64,000 bases of DNA, from assembly GCF_900091525.1 (NCBI RefSeq), contig NZ_FMCU01000003.1:186001-250000 (forward strand), written 5' to 3'. Positions 11,705-20,767 of the stretch are shown in pieces. This stretch comes from Micromonospora matsumotoense. Lineage in GTDB: Bacteria > Actinomycetota > Actinomycetes > Mycobacteriales > Micromonosporaceae. The notes beneath the pieces were generated by a model. It saw only the letters and a program-made list of their open reading frames with translations, did not search any database and was not told the DNA's origin. Every line of letters begins with the position of its first letter. Within the stretch, counting starts at the first letter, position 1. The translations under genes were made by a program, and so were the position numbers.

Positions 11705-14700
11705 TCACTTCAGGCGGTACGCCTGGATGATCCGGGTGCTCGCGGTGTTGCCGTCGGTGTCCCGGGCGGTGGCCCGCAGGGACACGTACCCGGCGCCGGC
11801 CGGGTGGTTGACCAGCGCCACCGTGCCCTGGCCCGGCACCTTCACCACGGTCGCCCGCCGCCAGGTCTTCCCGCCGTCGTACGACACGTCGACGCTGAGC
11901 TTCGCCAGCTTGGCGGTGCCGGCGCCCACCTGCCGCCGCACCTGCACCGGTACGGCGAAGACCTGCCCGGCCGGCGCGGCGTTGTCGGTGCTCAACCGCG
12001 GGGTGAACCGGATCTCCGACAGCGGCAGCTGCTTCGGCGTGTCACCCGCCACGTGCCCCGAGCGGAAGGTCCAGCTCGCCTCCACCTCGGTACCGAGGTC
12101 GGTGAGGTTCCGCTTGGCCCCGACGGTCAGCTGGTAGTCGGCGGCCCCCTTCGGCACGGTGAACTCGCCGTACCCCGGGTTCTCCAGCTCCTCCACCAGC
12201 TTGCCGTTGCGCCACAGGGCGGTACGGGCGCTGTCGTTCAACGACCCGCCGGGGTGCCCGGCCGCGTCGCTGTGCAGCGCCACGCTCACCACGATGGTGT
12301 CCCCGATCCGGATGACACCGTCCTGCGGCCAGCGCGGGGCGGGCAGGGACGGCCCGAGCGGCGCGGCACCCCAGGTCTCGGTGACCCGGCGGCCGGCCGG
12401 ATAGGCGGTGGGCAGGCTCTGGAGGATGGCCTGCACGTCCAGCCAGCCCTCCGGGTCGGGGACGCCGAGGTCCAGCTCGGACTCCCAGCGCACGCCCCTG
12501 GTGTTGTAGTGCTCGACCCGCTGACCGGGCAGGTCGGTGGCGAGCACGACCGCCCAGCCGCCGAGGTTGTAGCCGTTGTTCGGGAAGACCAGCCGCTCGG
12601 CTTCCATCTTCGGGTACGGGTCACGGAACTTGTGCACCACCGTGGCCAGGTCACGCGGGCGGTAGTCGCGGACGAATCCGCTGGGCAGCTTGCCCGGTAC
12701 GGTCTCGGCCAGCGCGTACAGGTACGGGCTGTACTCGGCTTCGCGGTCGGCCCACTGGCTGTTGACGGTGGCGACGAACTGCTCGGCCGACACCGCCTTG
12801 CCCAGCTGCCCGGTGGACAGCCCGTCGAAGGTGTCGAAGGAGACGATGCCGAAGCCGAAGCTGCCGCCGTCGGGGGTGAGGAAGTTGGCGGCGACGTCGA
12901 CCAGGGCGACCTTCGCGTCGGCCTGCGGGACGGTCATCCGCACCGGCTTGGCCTTCCGCAGGTCGATGGTGACCGCCGTGTCGCCGTTGACCACCAGCTC
13001 CGGCTGGGCGAGCAGGGCCAGCCCGCCCGACTCCTCGTCCGGACCCGGCTCGAAGAAGACGCTGCTCAGCCCGTACCGGCCCTTGGGGACCCGGATCTCG
13101 GCGACGCCGTCGAAGTCGGAGACGTCCACCAGGTCGCCCCCGGTGAGGTTGACCAGGGCGGTCGAGTAGTCGCCGCCGGGCTTGCCGCTGCGGTCGAGGT
13201 GGGTGAGCGTGACGGTGTAGCTCTCCACCTCCCGGTGCACCGCCAGCGGGGTGACCGCCACGGTGCTGCCCGAGCGGGCAACCACCCGACCGGTCCAGTA
13301 GCCGTCGACGCCGAGCCGGGTGTCGGCGGTGACGGTGGTCTCGGCCCGGCCGCCGGCCGGGACGGTGATCCGGTTGACGCCGAGGGTGAACATGCCGGCC
13401 GGCGCGGTCTTCCCGCCCGACCCCTTCACCTCGACGGTCAGGTCGAGGGTGACCGGGGCCGACCCACCGTTGTGCCAGGCGACGGTCCGGGTGATCGGGG
13501 CGTCGTCGCCGTGCGGCCAGAGGGCCCGGCCGAACGAGACGCTGACCGGGTCGGTGGTGACCTGCTCGGTGATCGCCCGGGTCAGGTCCACCCGGCCGGC
13601 GCCCTGCTCGTACGCGGTCTGCGTGGGGTGCGGCTTGGCGGCGGCCATCAGGGTCGCCTTGAGCTGCCCGGCCTTCCAGCCGGGGTGCTGCTGGGCCAGC
13701 AACGCCACCGAGCCGGCGACGTGCGGGGTGGCCATCGAGGTGCCGGAGAGCGCGACGTACTGCGTCCCCACCGGGTCACCGATCTGGCCGTCGACGGAGC
13801 GGGCGGCCACGATGTCGACGCCGGGGGCGGTGATGTCGGGCTTGAGCGCGTCGTCACCGACCCGGGGACCCCGGCTGGAGAAGTCGGCCAGTTCGTCGTC
13901 CCGGTCGACCGCGCCGACGGTGAGCGCGGCGTCCGCGGTGCCCGGTGAGCCGACCGAGCCGTCCCGGCCGTCGTTGCCGGCGGCGATGACGAAGAGGCTG
14001 CCGGTCTGGGCGGTCAGCGTCTGGACGGCCTCCTCCAGCGGGTCGACCTCCGGGGTGTCCGTGCCGCCGAGGCTCAGGTTGACCACGGCGGCCTTCTTGT
14101 CGACCGTGGCCCACTGCATGCCGGCCAGGATCGACGACTCGGCGCAGCCGAACTCCTCGCAGACCTTGCCGTCGAGGAGCTTCGCGTCCGGCGCGACGCC
14201 CTTGTACTTCCCGCCGGAGGCGGCACCGCTGCCGGCGATGGTGGACGCGACGTGGGTGCCGTGCCCGACGGTGTCCTTCTGGTCCGGCGTGTCGCTGAAG
14301 TTGCGCGCCTCGGTCACCTTGCCGGCCAGGTCCGGGTGGGTGGCGTCGACGCCGGTGTCCAGCACCGCGACGGTCACCCCCTTACCGGTGTAGCCGGCCG
14401 CCCAGGCGGCGGGTGCGCCGATCTGGGGCACGCTGTGGTCGAGGGAGAGTGCACGCCGACCGTCCAACCAGATCCGCTCGACGCCCCCTGCCGCGTCGAG
14501 TCGGGCACTGCCGGCACCGCCGGTGAGCGTCGACCAGACCGCGCCGGCCGAGGACTTGCCGGCGCTCAGGGCCGCGCCCTGGATCGCCGGCAGCTCGCGG
14601 GTCACCCGGGTGCCGGGCAACGCGACCGCGCCGCGCCGGGCCTGCCCCGAGCGGTACGACACCAGCAGCGGCAGACTGTCGCGGTGGGCGTCGTCATAGC

Positions 14701-15043
14701 GGGCGGCGATCAGGCCGGTGACGTCGAACAGCCGCCGGTCGACCTGGCCCGAGCGGAGCAGCGGCAGCGCGTCGCGGGGCACCACGGAGAGGTGACCGCG
14801 TTCGCGGCGTACCAGGAACTGCTGGTGCTGACGGCCGGCGCCGGGGCGCACGGCGGTGCCACCGGTGCGGGTGACGGTGACCTGGTCCCCGGTGATCAGG
14901 GTGACCGTGGTGGCGCCCACGGCCGGCGCGGCGGGCCGGGGCGTGGACTGGGCGGCGGGCGCGGCACCCGCGCTCGTCGCCGGCAGGCCGAGGGCCAGGG
15001 CGAGCACCAGCCCACCGGCCGCGGTTCTTCTGCTTCCGTGCAA
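11705..15043 (-). CDS. secreted S8 family serine peptidase (subtilase) with long C-terminal region
   Basis: Exported subtilisin-like protease of 1,112 aa. The start is TTG 15043 because a consensus Shine-Dalgarno AAGGAGG lies 5-6 nt upstream and a signal peptide follows at once (basic GSRR, hydrophobic LVLALALGLPA, AGA cleavage region). The in-frame ATG further upstream is less likely. Catalytic triad by motif: Asp229 (VAVLDTGVD), His264 (GHGTHVAST), Ser436 (SGTSMATPHVAG), with oxyanion Asn in IAAGNDG. About 190 residues between signal peptide and catalytic domain look like a propeptide. The roughly 600 residues after the protease are beta-rich and unassigned. Upstream is a CATAC-N3-GTATG palindrome (15100-15112), the only candidate control site seen. 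Confidence 0.93.
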   Translation of the reverse strand: MHGSRRTAAGGLVLALALGLPATSAGAAPAAQSTPRPAAPAVGATTVTLITGDQVTVTRTGGTAVRPGAGRQHQQFLVRRERGHLSVVPRDALPLLRSGQVDRRLFDVTGLIAARYDDAHRDSLPLLVSYRSGQARRGAVALPGTRVTRELPAIQGAALSAGKSSAGAVWSTLTGGAGSARLDAAGGVERIWLDGRRALSLDHSVPQIGAPAAWAAGYTGKGVTVAVLDTGVDATHPDLAGKVTEARNFSDTPDQKDTVGHGTHVASTIAGSGAASGGKYKGVAPDAKLLDGKVCEEFGCAESSILAGMQWATVDKKAAVVNLSLGGTDTPEVDPLEEAVQTLTAQTGSLFVIAAGNDGRDGSVGSPGTADAALTVGAVDRDDELADFSSRGPRVGDDALKPDITAPGVDIVAARSVDGQIGDPVGTQYVALSGTSMATPHVAGSVALLAQQHPGWKAGQLKATLMAAAKPHPTQTAYEQGAGRVDLTRAITEQVTTDPVSVSFGRALWPHGDDAPITRTVAWHNGGSAPVTLDLTVEVKGSGGKTAPAGMFTLGVNRITVPAGGRAETTVTADTRLGVDGYWTGRVVARSGSTVAVTPLAVHREVESYTVTLTHLDRSGKPGGDYSTALVNLTGGDLVDVSDFDGVAEIRVPKGRYGLSSVFFEPGPDEESGGLALLAQPELVVNGDTAVTIDLRKAKPVRMTVPQADAKVALVDVAANFLTPDGGSFGFGIVSFDTFDGLSTGQLGKAVSAEQFVATVNSQWADREAEYSPYLYALAETVPGKLPSGFVRDYRPRDLATVVHKFRDPYPKMEAERLVFPNNGYNLGGWAVVLATDLPGQRVEHYNTRGVRWESELDLGVPDPEGWLDVQAILQSLPTAYPAGRRVTETWGAAPLGPSLPAPRWPQDGVIRIGDTIVVSVALHSDAAGHPGGSLNDSARTALWRNGKLVEELENPGYGEFTVPKGAADYQLTVGAKRNLTDLGTEVEASWTFRSGHVAGDTPKQLPLSEIRFTPRLSTDNAAPAGQVFAVPVQVRRQVGAGTAKLAKLSVDVSYDGGKTWRRATVVKVPGQGTVALVNHPAGAGYVSLRATARDTDGNTASTRIIQAYRLK

Positions 15044-15099
15044 CGGATCCTCCTTCTGGAGCGTCTTCATGACTGGAGTCACATCGACGCCCAGAATTA

Positions 15100-15112
15100 C
15101 ATACTCGGTATG
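15100..15112. promoter_or_regulatory. CATAC-N3-GTATG palindrome, copy 2
   Basis: CATACTCGGTATG, a perfect 5-3-5 dyad, 57 bp upstream of the TTG start of the subtilase gene and inside AT-richer sequence. It is the same arm sequence as 8970-8982. The position suits a repressor or activator site at the protease promoter. Confidence 0.5.
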
Positions 15113-15209
15113 CAAAGAGAAGGCCGAATGATGACCGTCCGGACACATTGCTGAGACACGGCCGACCCGGTTCCCGGCGTCGGGACGCCCGATCGGCGAC
15201 CATCACCTG

Positions 15210-15767
15210 GTGACGTCCATGAGGGAACGCATGCTCGCCGGCGAGCCGTACATCGCGAACGATCCCGAGATCAACGCCGACCTGGACCGCGCGGCGCAGC
15301 TCACCGAACGCTTCAACCGCAGCCCCGCCGACGACCCGCAGGGCCGGCTCGCCGCCCTGCGCGACCTGCTCGGCACTGTTGGCGAGGACGCCTGGGTACG
15401 CCCACCACTGCACTGCGACTACGGCTGGCAGACGCACCTCGGAGCCCGCAGCTTCGTCAACTTCAACGCGGTCCTGCTCGACGTCGCCCGGATCACCATC
15501 GGCACCGACGTCCAGATCGGACCGAACGTGCAACTGCTCACCGCCACCCACCCCGTCGAGGCGGAGCCACGCCGGGCCAGGTGGGAGACCGCCCAGCCGA
15601 TCACCATCGGCGACAACGCCTGGCTCGGCGGTGGGGTGATCGTCCTCGCCGGAGTGACCGTCGGGGAGAACACGGTGGTCGGGGCCGGCGCGGTGGTGAC
15701 CCGCGACCTACCACCCAACGTGGTCGCCGTGGGTAACCCCGCACGAGTGATCCGCACCCTGCCATAA
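15210..15767 (+). CDS. maltose/sugar O-acetyltransferase, hexapeptide-repeat family
   Basis: 185-aa LbetaH acetyltransferase of the Maa/NodL/LacA type, transferring acetyl from acetyl-CoA to a sugar or sugar-like hydroxyl. The N-terminal ERMLAGEPYIANDPEI is the typical Maa domain. The active-site region FVNFNAVLLD precedes hexapeptide turns (ITIGTDVQIGPNVQLLTATHP, with the catalytic His in TATHP) and ends VGNPARVIRTLP. The start could be GTG 15210 or ATG 15219; neither has a strong Shine-Dalgarno. The true acceptor is unknown. It is divergent from the protease gene. Confidence 0.9.
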   Translation: MTSMRERMLAGEPYIANDPEINADLDRAAQLTERFNRSPADDPQGRLAALRDLLGTVGEDAWVRPPLHCDYGWQTHLGARSFVNFNAVLLDVARITIGTDVQIGPNVQLLTATHPVEAEPRRARWETAQPITIGDNAWLGGGVIVLAGVTVGENTVVGAGAVVTRDLPPNVVAVGNPARVIRTLP

Positions 15768-15859
15768 CAGCTTGAGCTGCGAAAACGTCAGTCAGATCGG
15801 TGGGCGAATCACGAAATCCGATGCACTCTGGGTAGTGACGACGTCACCAGGGAGCACCG

Positions 15860-18433
15860 ATGGCCGAGCGGGTACTCGAACTCCGGGTGCACGGCGTGTC
15901 CAACACCCCGCCCGACCAGATCCTCGGCCTACCCACCGACCCGACCGGCGGCGGTCCGCCACCCCGGCTCGTCTCCGGCGGCGACGTCACCGGCTTCTAC
16001 CGCGCCAGCGACTCCGCCGCGGACGACCCCGTCGTCGTCGAGGCGTACAGCTGGGGGCAGTTGACGTCGGGGGCGCGGACCGCGCGCGACGTCGAGCGGG
16101 CCCTGTGGACGCTGCTGCTGCCGTTCACCCTCGCCAACGTCGCCCTGTACGCCCGCCCCGGCATCCCGCCCGACCCGGACACCGAACGCTGGGGCAGCCG
16201 CTCCGGCATCGCCGCCTGGCTGATCCGGCTGTTCTGCCTGAGCCTCACCGGCACCCTGGTGCTCGCCGCCGCCGGCGTCGGGGTCGACCTGATCGCCTGG
16301 CAGTGCATCGATCAGGAGTGCCTGCGGCAACTACCCGGCTCGTGGGAGTTCCTCGGCCGGGGCTGGTGGCGCACGGACGCCCACGCGCTCGCCGCCGGCC
16401 TGCTGGTGCCGTTGTCCATGCTGCTGCTGCTCGGCGTCGTCGCCTGGCGCACCTACCAGTACGAGGCCGAGATGCCCGCCGACCCCCGCCCCCCGCTGGC
16501 GGACGACGGGGAACAACCCGCCGCTGCCGGGCCCGGCCTGGCCAACCCGTTGCAGGACCCCACCTTCTGGAGCGGGGAGGGCCAACTGCGCCGCGCCGCC
16601 GTCCTGCACCTGTGCGTCGGCGCGGCGCTCGCCGCCGCGGTACCCGTCGGCGCGGTGCTGGTGATGGACCCGGCCCGGGGCGTACGGGCCGTGATCGCCG
16701 CCCCGACCGTCACCGCCCTGGTCGTGGTGGTGGCGATCGCGATGGTGGCGGTGGGCCGGCCCTGGCTGACCCGGCGCAGCGGGGCCACCCCGCTCGGCCG
16801 GTGGAGCCTCGCCGTCGGCGTGCTCACCGGCCTGGCCCTGGCCGGTACCTTCACCCTCCTGCTACTGCCGGACGGCCCCGCCGGCACCCCGCTGGCGCAG
16901 TGGCGTCCGCCGGCCGGGTGCGTCCGTGACCCGGGCCTCGCCGGCTGCCTCACCGACCACTCCCTGCCCGGCTACGACGGTCTCGTCGCCTGGCTCGCCA
17001 CCTACCAGGTGCTGCTGCTGATCGCCATCGGCACGGTCGCCCGGTCGGGACGACGCGCCCTGCTCCTCCCCGGCGCGGTCGGCGTGCTGCTGCCCCTCGG
17101 GATGGCCTGGCGCGACGGCTGGCTGCCCGGCCTCCCCACCGCCCCCGACGGGCTGCTGATCTGGATGCTCGCCGCACCGGCCATCGCGATCGCCTCGATC
17201 GGGTTGCTGCTGCCGCGCACCGGCAGCAACGACGACCAGCAACCGCTCGGCACATACACCGACGTGGCCTGGGGCGGCCGGGGGGCGGCGGTGATCGCCG
17301 GTTTCGGCTGGATGATGGCCATCGCCTACTGTGCCGGCCTGCTCTACTGGATCGCCGACCGGCTCGACGGTCCCGCCTCACCCAGCGGATTCTCCCCGAT
17401 CGCGCCGCCGTTGCCGGTGATCTGGGCCGGCCTGGCCTTCACCGTCGCCACCGCTGCCCTGCTCGGCACGCTGATCCGCGCCGCAATGATCTTCGGCGGG
17501 CTGCGTCGCGCCGAGTACACCCGGCTCACCGCCGGCCGGCGGGACCTCTCCGCGCACGACCTGCGCCGCTGCCGGGACGTCAGCACCTTCCGCGCGCTGC
17601 ACCGCCTGGTCGGCGAACACGCGGTACGGCTGATCGGCTACTACGCCGCCGTCGCGGCGGTGCTGGTGGCCTTCTCCTGCGTGGCCGCGCTCACCCGTAC
17701 CCGCCCCGCACCGGCCGGCGCGTCGGGCTGGGCGGGTCTGGTACGCGCCGCCGCCGACCTCGGCGACACCATGCTGGGCTGGCTCCCCCTGGTGGTCGCC
17801 GGCCTGGGCCTGCTCGTCTACCGCAACGACACCGTCCGGCGCAGCGTCGGGGTGCTCTGGGACATCGGCACCTTCTGGCCGCGCGCCGCGCACCCGCTCG
17901 CCCCGCCCAGCTATGCGGAACGGGCCGTACCCGAGTTGCAGACCCGGGTCGCCGGAATCCTGGCGCTGAGCGAGCAGGACCCACGCCGGATGGACGGGGT
18001 GATCCTCTCCGGACACAGCCAGGGCACGGTGATCTGCGCGGCGACGCTGCTCCAGCTCCCGGCCCGATGGCGGCGGCGGATCTGGTTCCTGTCGTACGGC
18101 TGCCAGCTCACCCGGCTCTACGGACGGGTCTTCCCCGCCTACTTCGGACCGGACCGGCTCCGGGTGCTCGCCGACAACCTGACCTGGCCCTCCGGCCACG
18201 TCGCGTGGACCAACTTCTGGCGCGACACCGACCCCCTCGGCTGGCGGGTCAGCGCCGGGGAACGGGACGTGCCGGTGACCGACCCGGAGGCGCTGCACCC
18301 CAGTGGGGGTGAGGTCGCCGACCCGCCGATCCGCAACCACAGCGGCTACCCGGACGCGCTGGAGTTCCACCGGGAGCGGGCCGTGGTGGCCCGGCTGCTG
18401 CGGCGTGGCGTCCCGTCACCCCGGGTCGGTTGA
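15860..18433 (+). CDS. polytopic membrane protein with split alpha/beta-hydrolase-like motifs
   Basis: 857-aa protein with no firm family name known to me. ATG start behind GGGAG. The N-terminus reads LELRVHGVSNTPPDQI, like the first strand and HG oxyanion loop of a lipase. About 13 hydrophobic segments follow (residues about 90-650). The hydrophilic C-terminus has a nucleophile elbow GHSQGT with Ser720, candidate Asp789/Asp791 (RDTDPLGW) and candidate His827 (NHSGY). I infer that an alpha/beta-hydrolase domain has been interrupted by a membrane block, so the active site would sit at the membrane. Substrate unknown; lipid or acyl-chain hydrolysis is a guess. A small dyad GTGAC-GAC-GTCAC lies 12 bp before the ATG. 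Its 3' end overlaps the convergent kinase gene by 18 bp. Confidence 0.8.
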   Translation: MAERVLELRVHGVSNTPPDQILGLPTDPTGGGPPPRLVSGGDVTGFYRASDSAADDPVVVEAYSWGQLTSGARTARDVERALWTLLLPFTLANVALYARPGIPPDPDTERWGSRSGIAAWLIRLFCLSLTGTLVLAAAGVGVDLIAWQCIDQECLRQLPGSWEFLGRGWWRTDAHALAAGLLVPLSMLLLLGVVAWRTYQYEAEMPADPRPPLADDGEQPAAAGPGLANPLQDPTFWSGEGQLRRAAVLHLCVGAALAAAVPVGAVLVMDPARGVRAVIAAPTVTALVVVVAIAMVAVGRPWLTRRSGATPLGRWSLAVGVLTGLALAGTFTLLLLPDGPAGTPLAQWRPPAGCVRDPGLAGCLTDHSLPGYDGLVAWLATYQVLLLIAIGTVARSGRRALLLPGAVGVLLPLGMAWRDGWLPGLPTAPDGLLIWMLAAPAIAIASIGLLLPRTGSNDDQQPLGTYTDVAWGGRGAAVIAGFGWMMAIAYCAGLLYWIADRLDGPASPSGFSPIAPPLPVIWAGLAFTVATAALLGTLIRAAMIFGGLRRAEYTRLTAGRRDLSAHDLRRCRDVSTFRALHRLVGEHAVRLIGYYAAVAAVLVAFSCVAALTRTRPAPAGASGWAGLVRAAADLGDTMLGWLPLVVAGLGLLVYRNDTVRRSVGVLWDIGTFWPRAAHPLAPPSYAERAVPELQTRVAGILALSEQDPRRMDGVILSGHSQGTVICAATLLQLPARWRRRIWFLSYGCQLTRLYGRVFPAYFGPDRLRVLADNLTWPSGHVAWTNFWRDTDPLGWRVSAGERDVPVTDPEALHPSGGEVADPPIRNHSGYPDALEFHRERAVVARLLRRGVPSPRVG

Positions 18434-19057
18434 CCGGATCACCAGGTCGGCCCGGTCGGCGGTGCCCGCCACCAGCGCGGCGTTCGCCTCGTCGCTGCCG
18501 TACGCCCAGGCCTGCGCCGCCTCCGGCGACCGCCCGTACGCCAGGTGCCGCGCCACCAACCGGCGCAGCCGCAGCCCGGCGTCCAGATCGAGGAACCACG
18601 CCTCGTGCAGCAGTTGCCGCACCTCGTCCCAGGGGGGATCGTCGAGCAGCAGGTAGTTGCCCTCGGTCACCACCAACCGGACCGAGGGCGGCACCTCCAC
18701 CGCCCCGGCCACCGGCTCCTCCAGATCCCGGCGGAACAGCGGCGCGTAGACGGCGGTCGGCTCCAACCGGCGCAACCGGCGCAGCAACGACACGTACCCG
18801 TTGGCGTCGAAGGTGTCGACCGCGCCCTTGCGGTCGGCCCGGCCCAGCCGGGCCAGCTCCGCCTGGGCGAGGTGGAATCCGTCCATCGGCACCAGCCGGG
18901 CGGTCGGGCCGACCGCCGCGACGATCCGCTCGGCCAGGGTGGACTTGCCCGCACCGGGCGCACCGGCGATGCCCAGCAACTGCCGGGGGCCGGCGTCGGC
19001 CAGCGACCGGGCCCGGGCCACCAGGTCGTCGAGGGAGAACGGACGCGCCTCGGGCAT
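18416..19057 (-). CDS. P-loop nucleoside/nucleotide kinase family protein (uridine kinase/phosphoribulokinase-like)
   Basis: 213-aa P-loop kinase. Walker A GAPGAGKST at about 31-39, then PMDGFHLAQAEL, the FDANGYV region and VVTEGNYLLLDD, which together are typical of the PanK/uridine-kinase/FrcK superfamily; the phosphate acceptor cannot be assigned. The lid is RRLVARHLAYGRSPEAAQAW. The ATG start shares its A with the TGA stop of the SIMPL gene (TGATG), so it is translationally coupled to it. The stop overlaps the convergent membrane-protein gene. Confidence 0.85.
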   Translation of the reverse strand: MPEARPFSLDDLVARARSLADAGPRQLLGIAGAPGAGKSTLAERIVAAVGPTARLVPMDGFHLAQAELARLGRADRKGAVDTFDANGYVSLLRRLRRLEPTAVYAPLFRRDLEEPVAGAVEVPPSVRLVVTEGNYLLLDDPPWDEVRQLLHEAWFLDLDAGLRLRRLVARHLAYGRSPEAAQAWAYGSDEANAALVAGTADRADLVIRSTDPG

Positions 19058-19695
19058 CAGGTCAGGACCGGCTCGCTGATGGTGAACCGGGCCCGCACCA
19101 CGGCGTGCACCGACTGCGGCCGGGGGTCGAGTTCCAGCTCCGGCGAACCGGCCATTCGGTCCTGGCGGGCGTACATCGCCCCACCCCCGGCGAACCCCTC
19201 GTCGGTGTCGGCCAACTCCAGTAGCGCGGTCACCCGGGCACCGAGCGCCTCGGCATACTCCCGGGCCCGGCGCAGCGCGTCGGCGATCGCCTCGTGCCGG
19301 GCCTCCCGGTGGGCCGGGCTGTCCGGGCGCAGCGACCACCAGGGGCCGGCCACCTCGACGTGGTCCAGCTCGGCCAGCCGCAGCATCAGCTCGGCGAGGG
19401 AGCCGAAGTCGGTGACGGTGACCGTGGTGGAGACGCTGCCGAGGTAGCCGACGACCCGCTCACCGGACCGGTTCGTCTCGGGTCGCACCCGCAGCTCACC
19501 GGCCTCCCGGCGGTCCACCGCCGGTTCGTGTTCGTCGAGCACCACCCGGACGGCGGCGGCCCGCTCGGCGAGCCGGGTCAGGGCGAGCTGACGGTCCCGT
19601 TCCCGGGCCGTCGCGGTCACCTCGAACCGGGCCAGCTCGGGTGCCACCTCCCGGTACGCCTCACCGCGTACCGCCACCACCGGTCCGTCCACCAC
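19057..19695 (-). CDS. SIMPL domain-containing protein
   Basis: 212-aa protein of the SIMPL (DUF541) family, here without a signal peptide or membrane segment, so probably cytoplasmic. Family features include the VAVRGEAYREVAPELARFEVTA-type opening (seen as GEAYREVAPELARFEV), the central GYLGSVSTTVTV and the AREYAEALGARV helix. Biochemical function is not established for the family. The GTG start at 19695 is preceded by TAGGGT with a 6-nt gap and no Shine-Dalgarno, which suggests a leaderless start. It forms a two-gene operon with the downstream kinase. Confidence 0.83.
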   Translation of the reverse strand: MVDGPVVAVRGEAYREVAPELARFEVTATARERDRQLALTRLAERAAAVRVVLDEHEPAVDRREAGELRVRPETNRSGERVVGYLGSVSTTVTVTDFGSLAELMLRLAELDHVEVAGPWWSLRPDSPAHREARHEAIADALRRAREYAEALGARVTALLELADTDEGFAGGGAMYARQDRMAGSPELELDPRPQSVHAVVRARFTISEPVLT

Positions 19696-19742
19696 GCACC
19701 CACCCTAACGGCGCAGCCCACCCGCCGCCGGTTTCCGTGCGG

Positions 19743-20756
19743 TCAGGCCGGGGCGTCGGCGGGCCGCAGCCCGGTGTACGTCACCGTCTCCCCCGTCACC
19801 GTGCAGCCGGTGAGGTGCCCACCGGACTCGCCGACCGACCGGACGAACGCCAACTCCTCGGCGGGGTCCCCGACGAGGTCGAACCGCCGGCGGACGGGTC
19901 GGGTGTGGTCCGACGGCAGCCGTACCGTCCGGGCCCGCTCGTACCGGGCCACCAGCGCGGGCAGGTCGTCGGCGCGGACCGCCTCGGTCAGCCCGTCGAG
20001 CGCGGCCCGCACCTCGGCCAGTTGCCGGAGCACCTGCTCCCGGTTGGCCAGCAGCATGTCGGCGGTGCGCCGGGCCGGGGTCGTCGCGACCCGGGTGCCG
20101 TCGCGGAAGCTGCCCGCCGCGAGCCTGACCACCGCGTCCCGCACCGCCGAGTCGGCGGCGGCCCCGGCCAGACTGCCGGCCAGCAGGTGCGGCACGTGCG
20201 AGGAGAGCGCCACGACGGAGTCGTGCACCCCCGGCGACATCGGTACGACGTGCGCGGCGAAGACGTCGACGATCAGCCCGACCAGTGACCGGAACGGCAC
20301 CAACCCGTCGGCGCTCGGGCAGAGCACCCAGGCCGCGTCGACGAACAGCCCGGCCAGCGCGGCCGTCAACCCGGCCCGTTCGGTACCGGCCATCGGGTGG
20401 CCGGGGACGAACCGGCCGGTCAGCCCGTGCGCCCCGGCGAACTCGGCGACGGCCGCCTTGGTGCTGCCCACGTCGGTGACGACACACCGGTCGTCGGTCA
20501 GCCCGGCCACGGTGAGCAGGGTCTGCGGCAGGCTCGGCAGCGGGCCACCGAGGAACACCACGTCCCGGCCCTGGACCGCGTCGGCCAGCTCGTCGGGAAA
20601 GGTGAAGCCCCGGCGACGGCCCTCGGCCCGGGTGACCGGGTCCGGGTCCCAACCGGCCACCGGCACACCGGCCTCGTGCAGCCGCAGCAGGATCGAACCG
20701 CCGATCAGGCCGGTGCCGACCACGGCGACCCGGGGCCGGCCCACCTCGTCACCCAC
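19743..20756 (-). CDS. tyrA: prephenate dehydrogenase
   Basis: NAD(P)-dependent oxidative decarboxylation of prephenate to 4-hydroxyphenylpyruvate for tyrosine synthesis. 337 aa. The Rossmann motif VVGTGLIGGSILL is at about 12-24, followed by the conserved VTDVGSTK and the substrate-site GRFVPGHPMAGTERAG. The C-terminal helical dimerisation region includes HDSVVALSSHVPHLLA. GTG start 20756 lies 11 bp after the dapC stop, so it is probably in the fdxA-dapC-tyrA operon. No ACT domain is visible after the dehydrogenase part. Confidence 0.92.
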   Translation of the reverse strand: MGDEVGRPRVAVVGTGLIGGSILLRLHEAGVPVAGWDPDPVTRAEGRRRGFTFPDELADAVQGRDVVFLGGPLPSLPQTLLTVAGLTDDRCVVTDVGSTKAAVAEFAGAHGLTGRFVPGHPMAGTERAGLTAALAGLFVDAAWVLCPSADGLVPFRSLVGLIVDVFAAHVVPMSPGVHDSVVALSSHVPHLLAGSLAGAAADSAVRDAVVRLAAGSFRDGTRVATTPARRTADMLLANREQVLRQLAEVRAALDGLTEAVRADDLPALVARYERARTVRLPSDHTRPVRRRFDLVGDPAEELAFVRSVGESGGHLTGCTVTGETVTYTGLRPADAPA

Positions 20757-20767
20757 CGCACCCGCCC

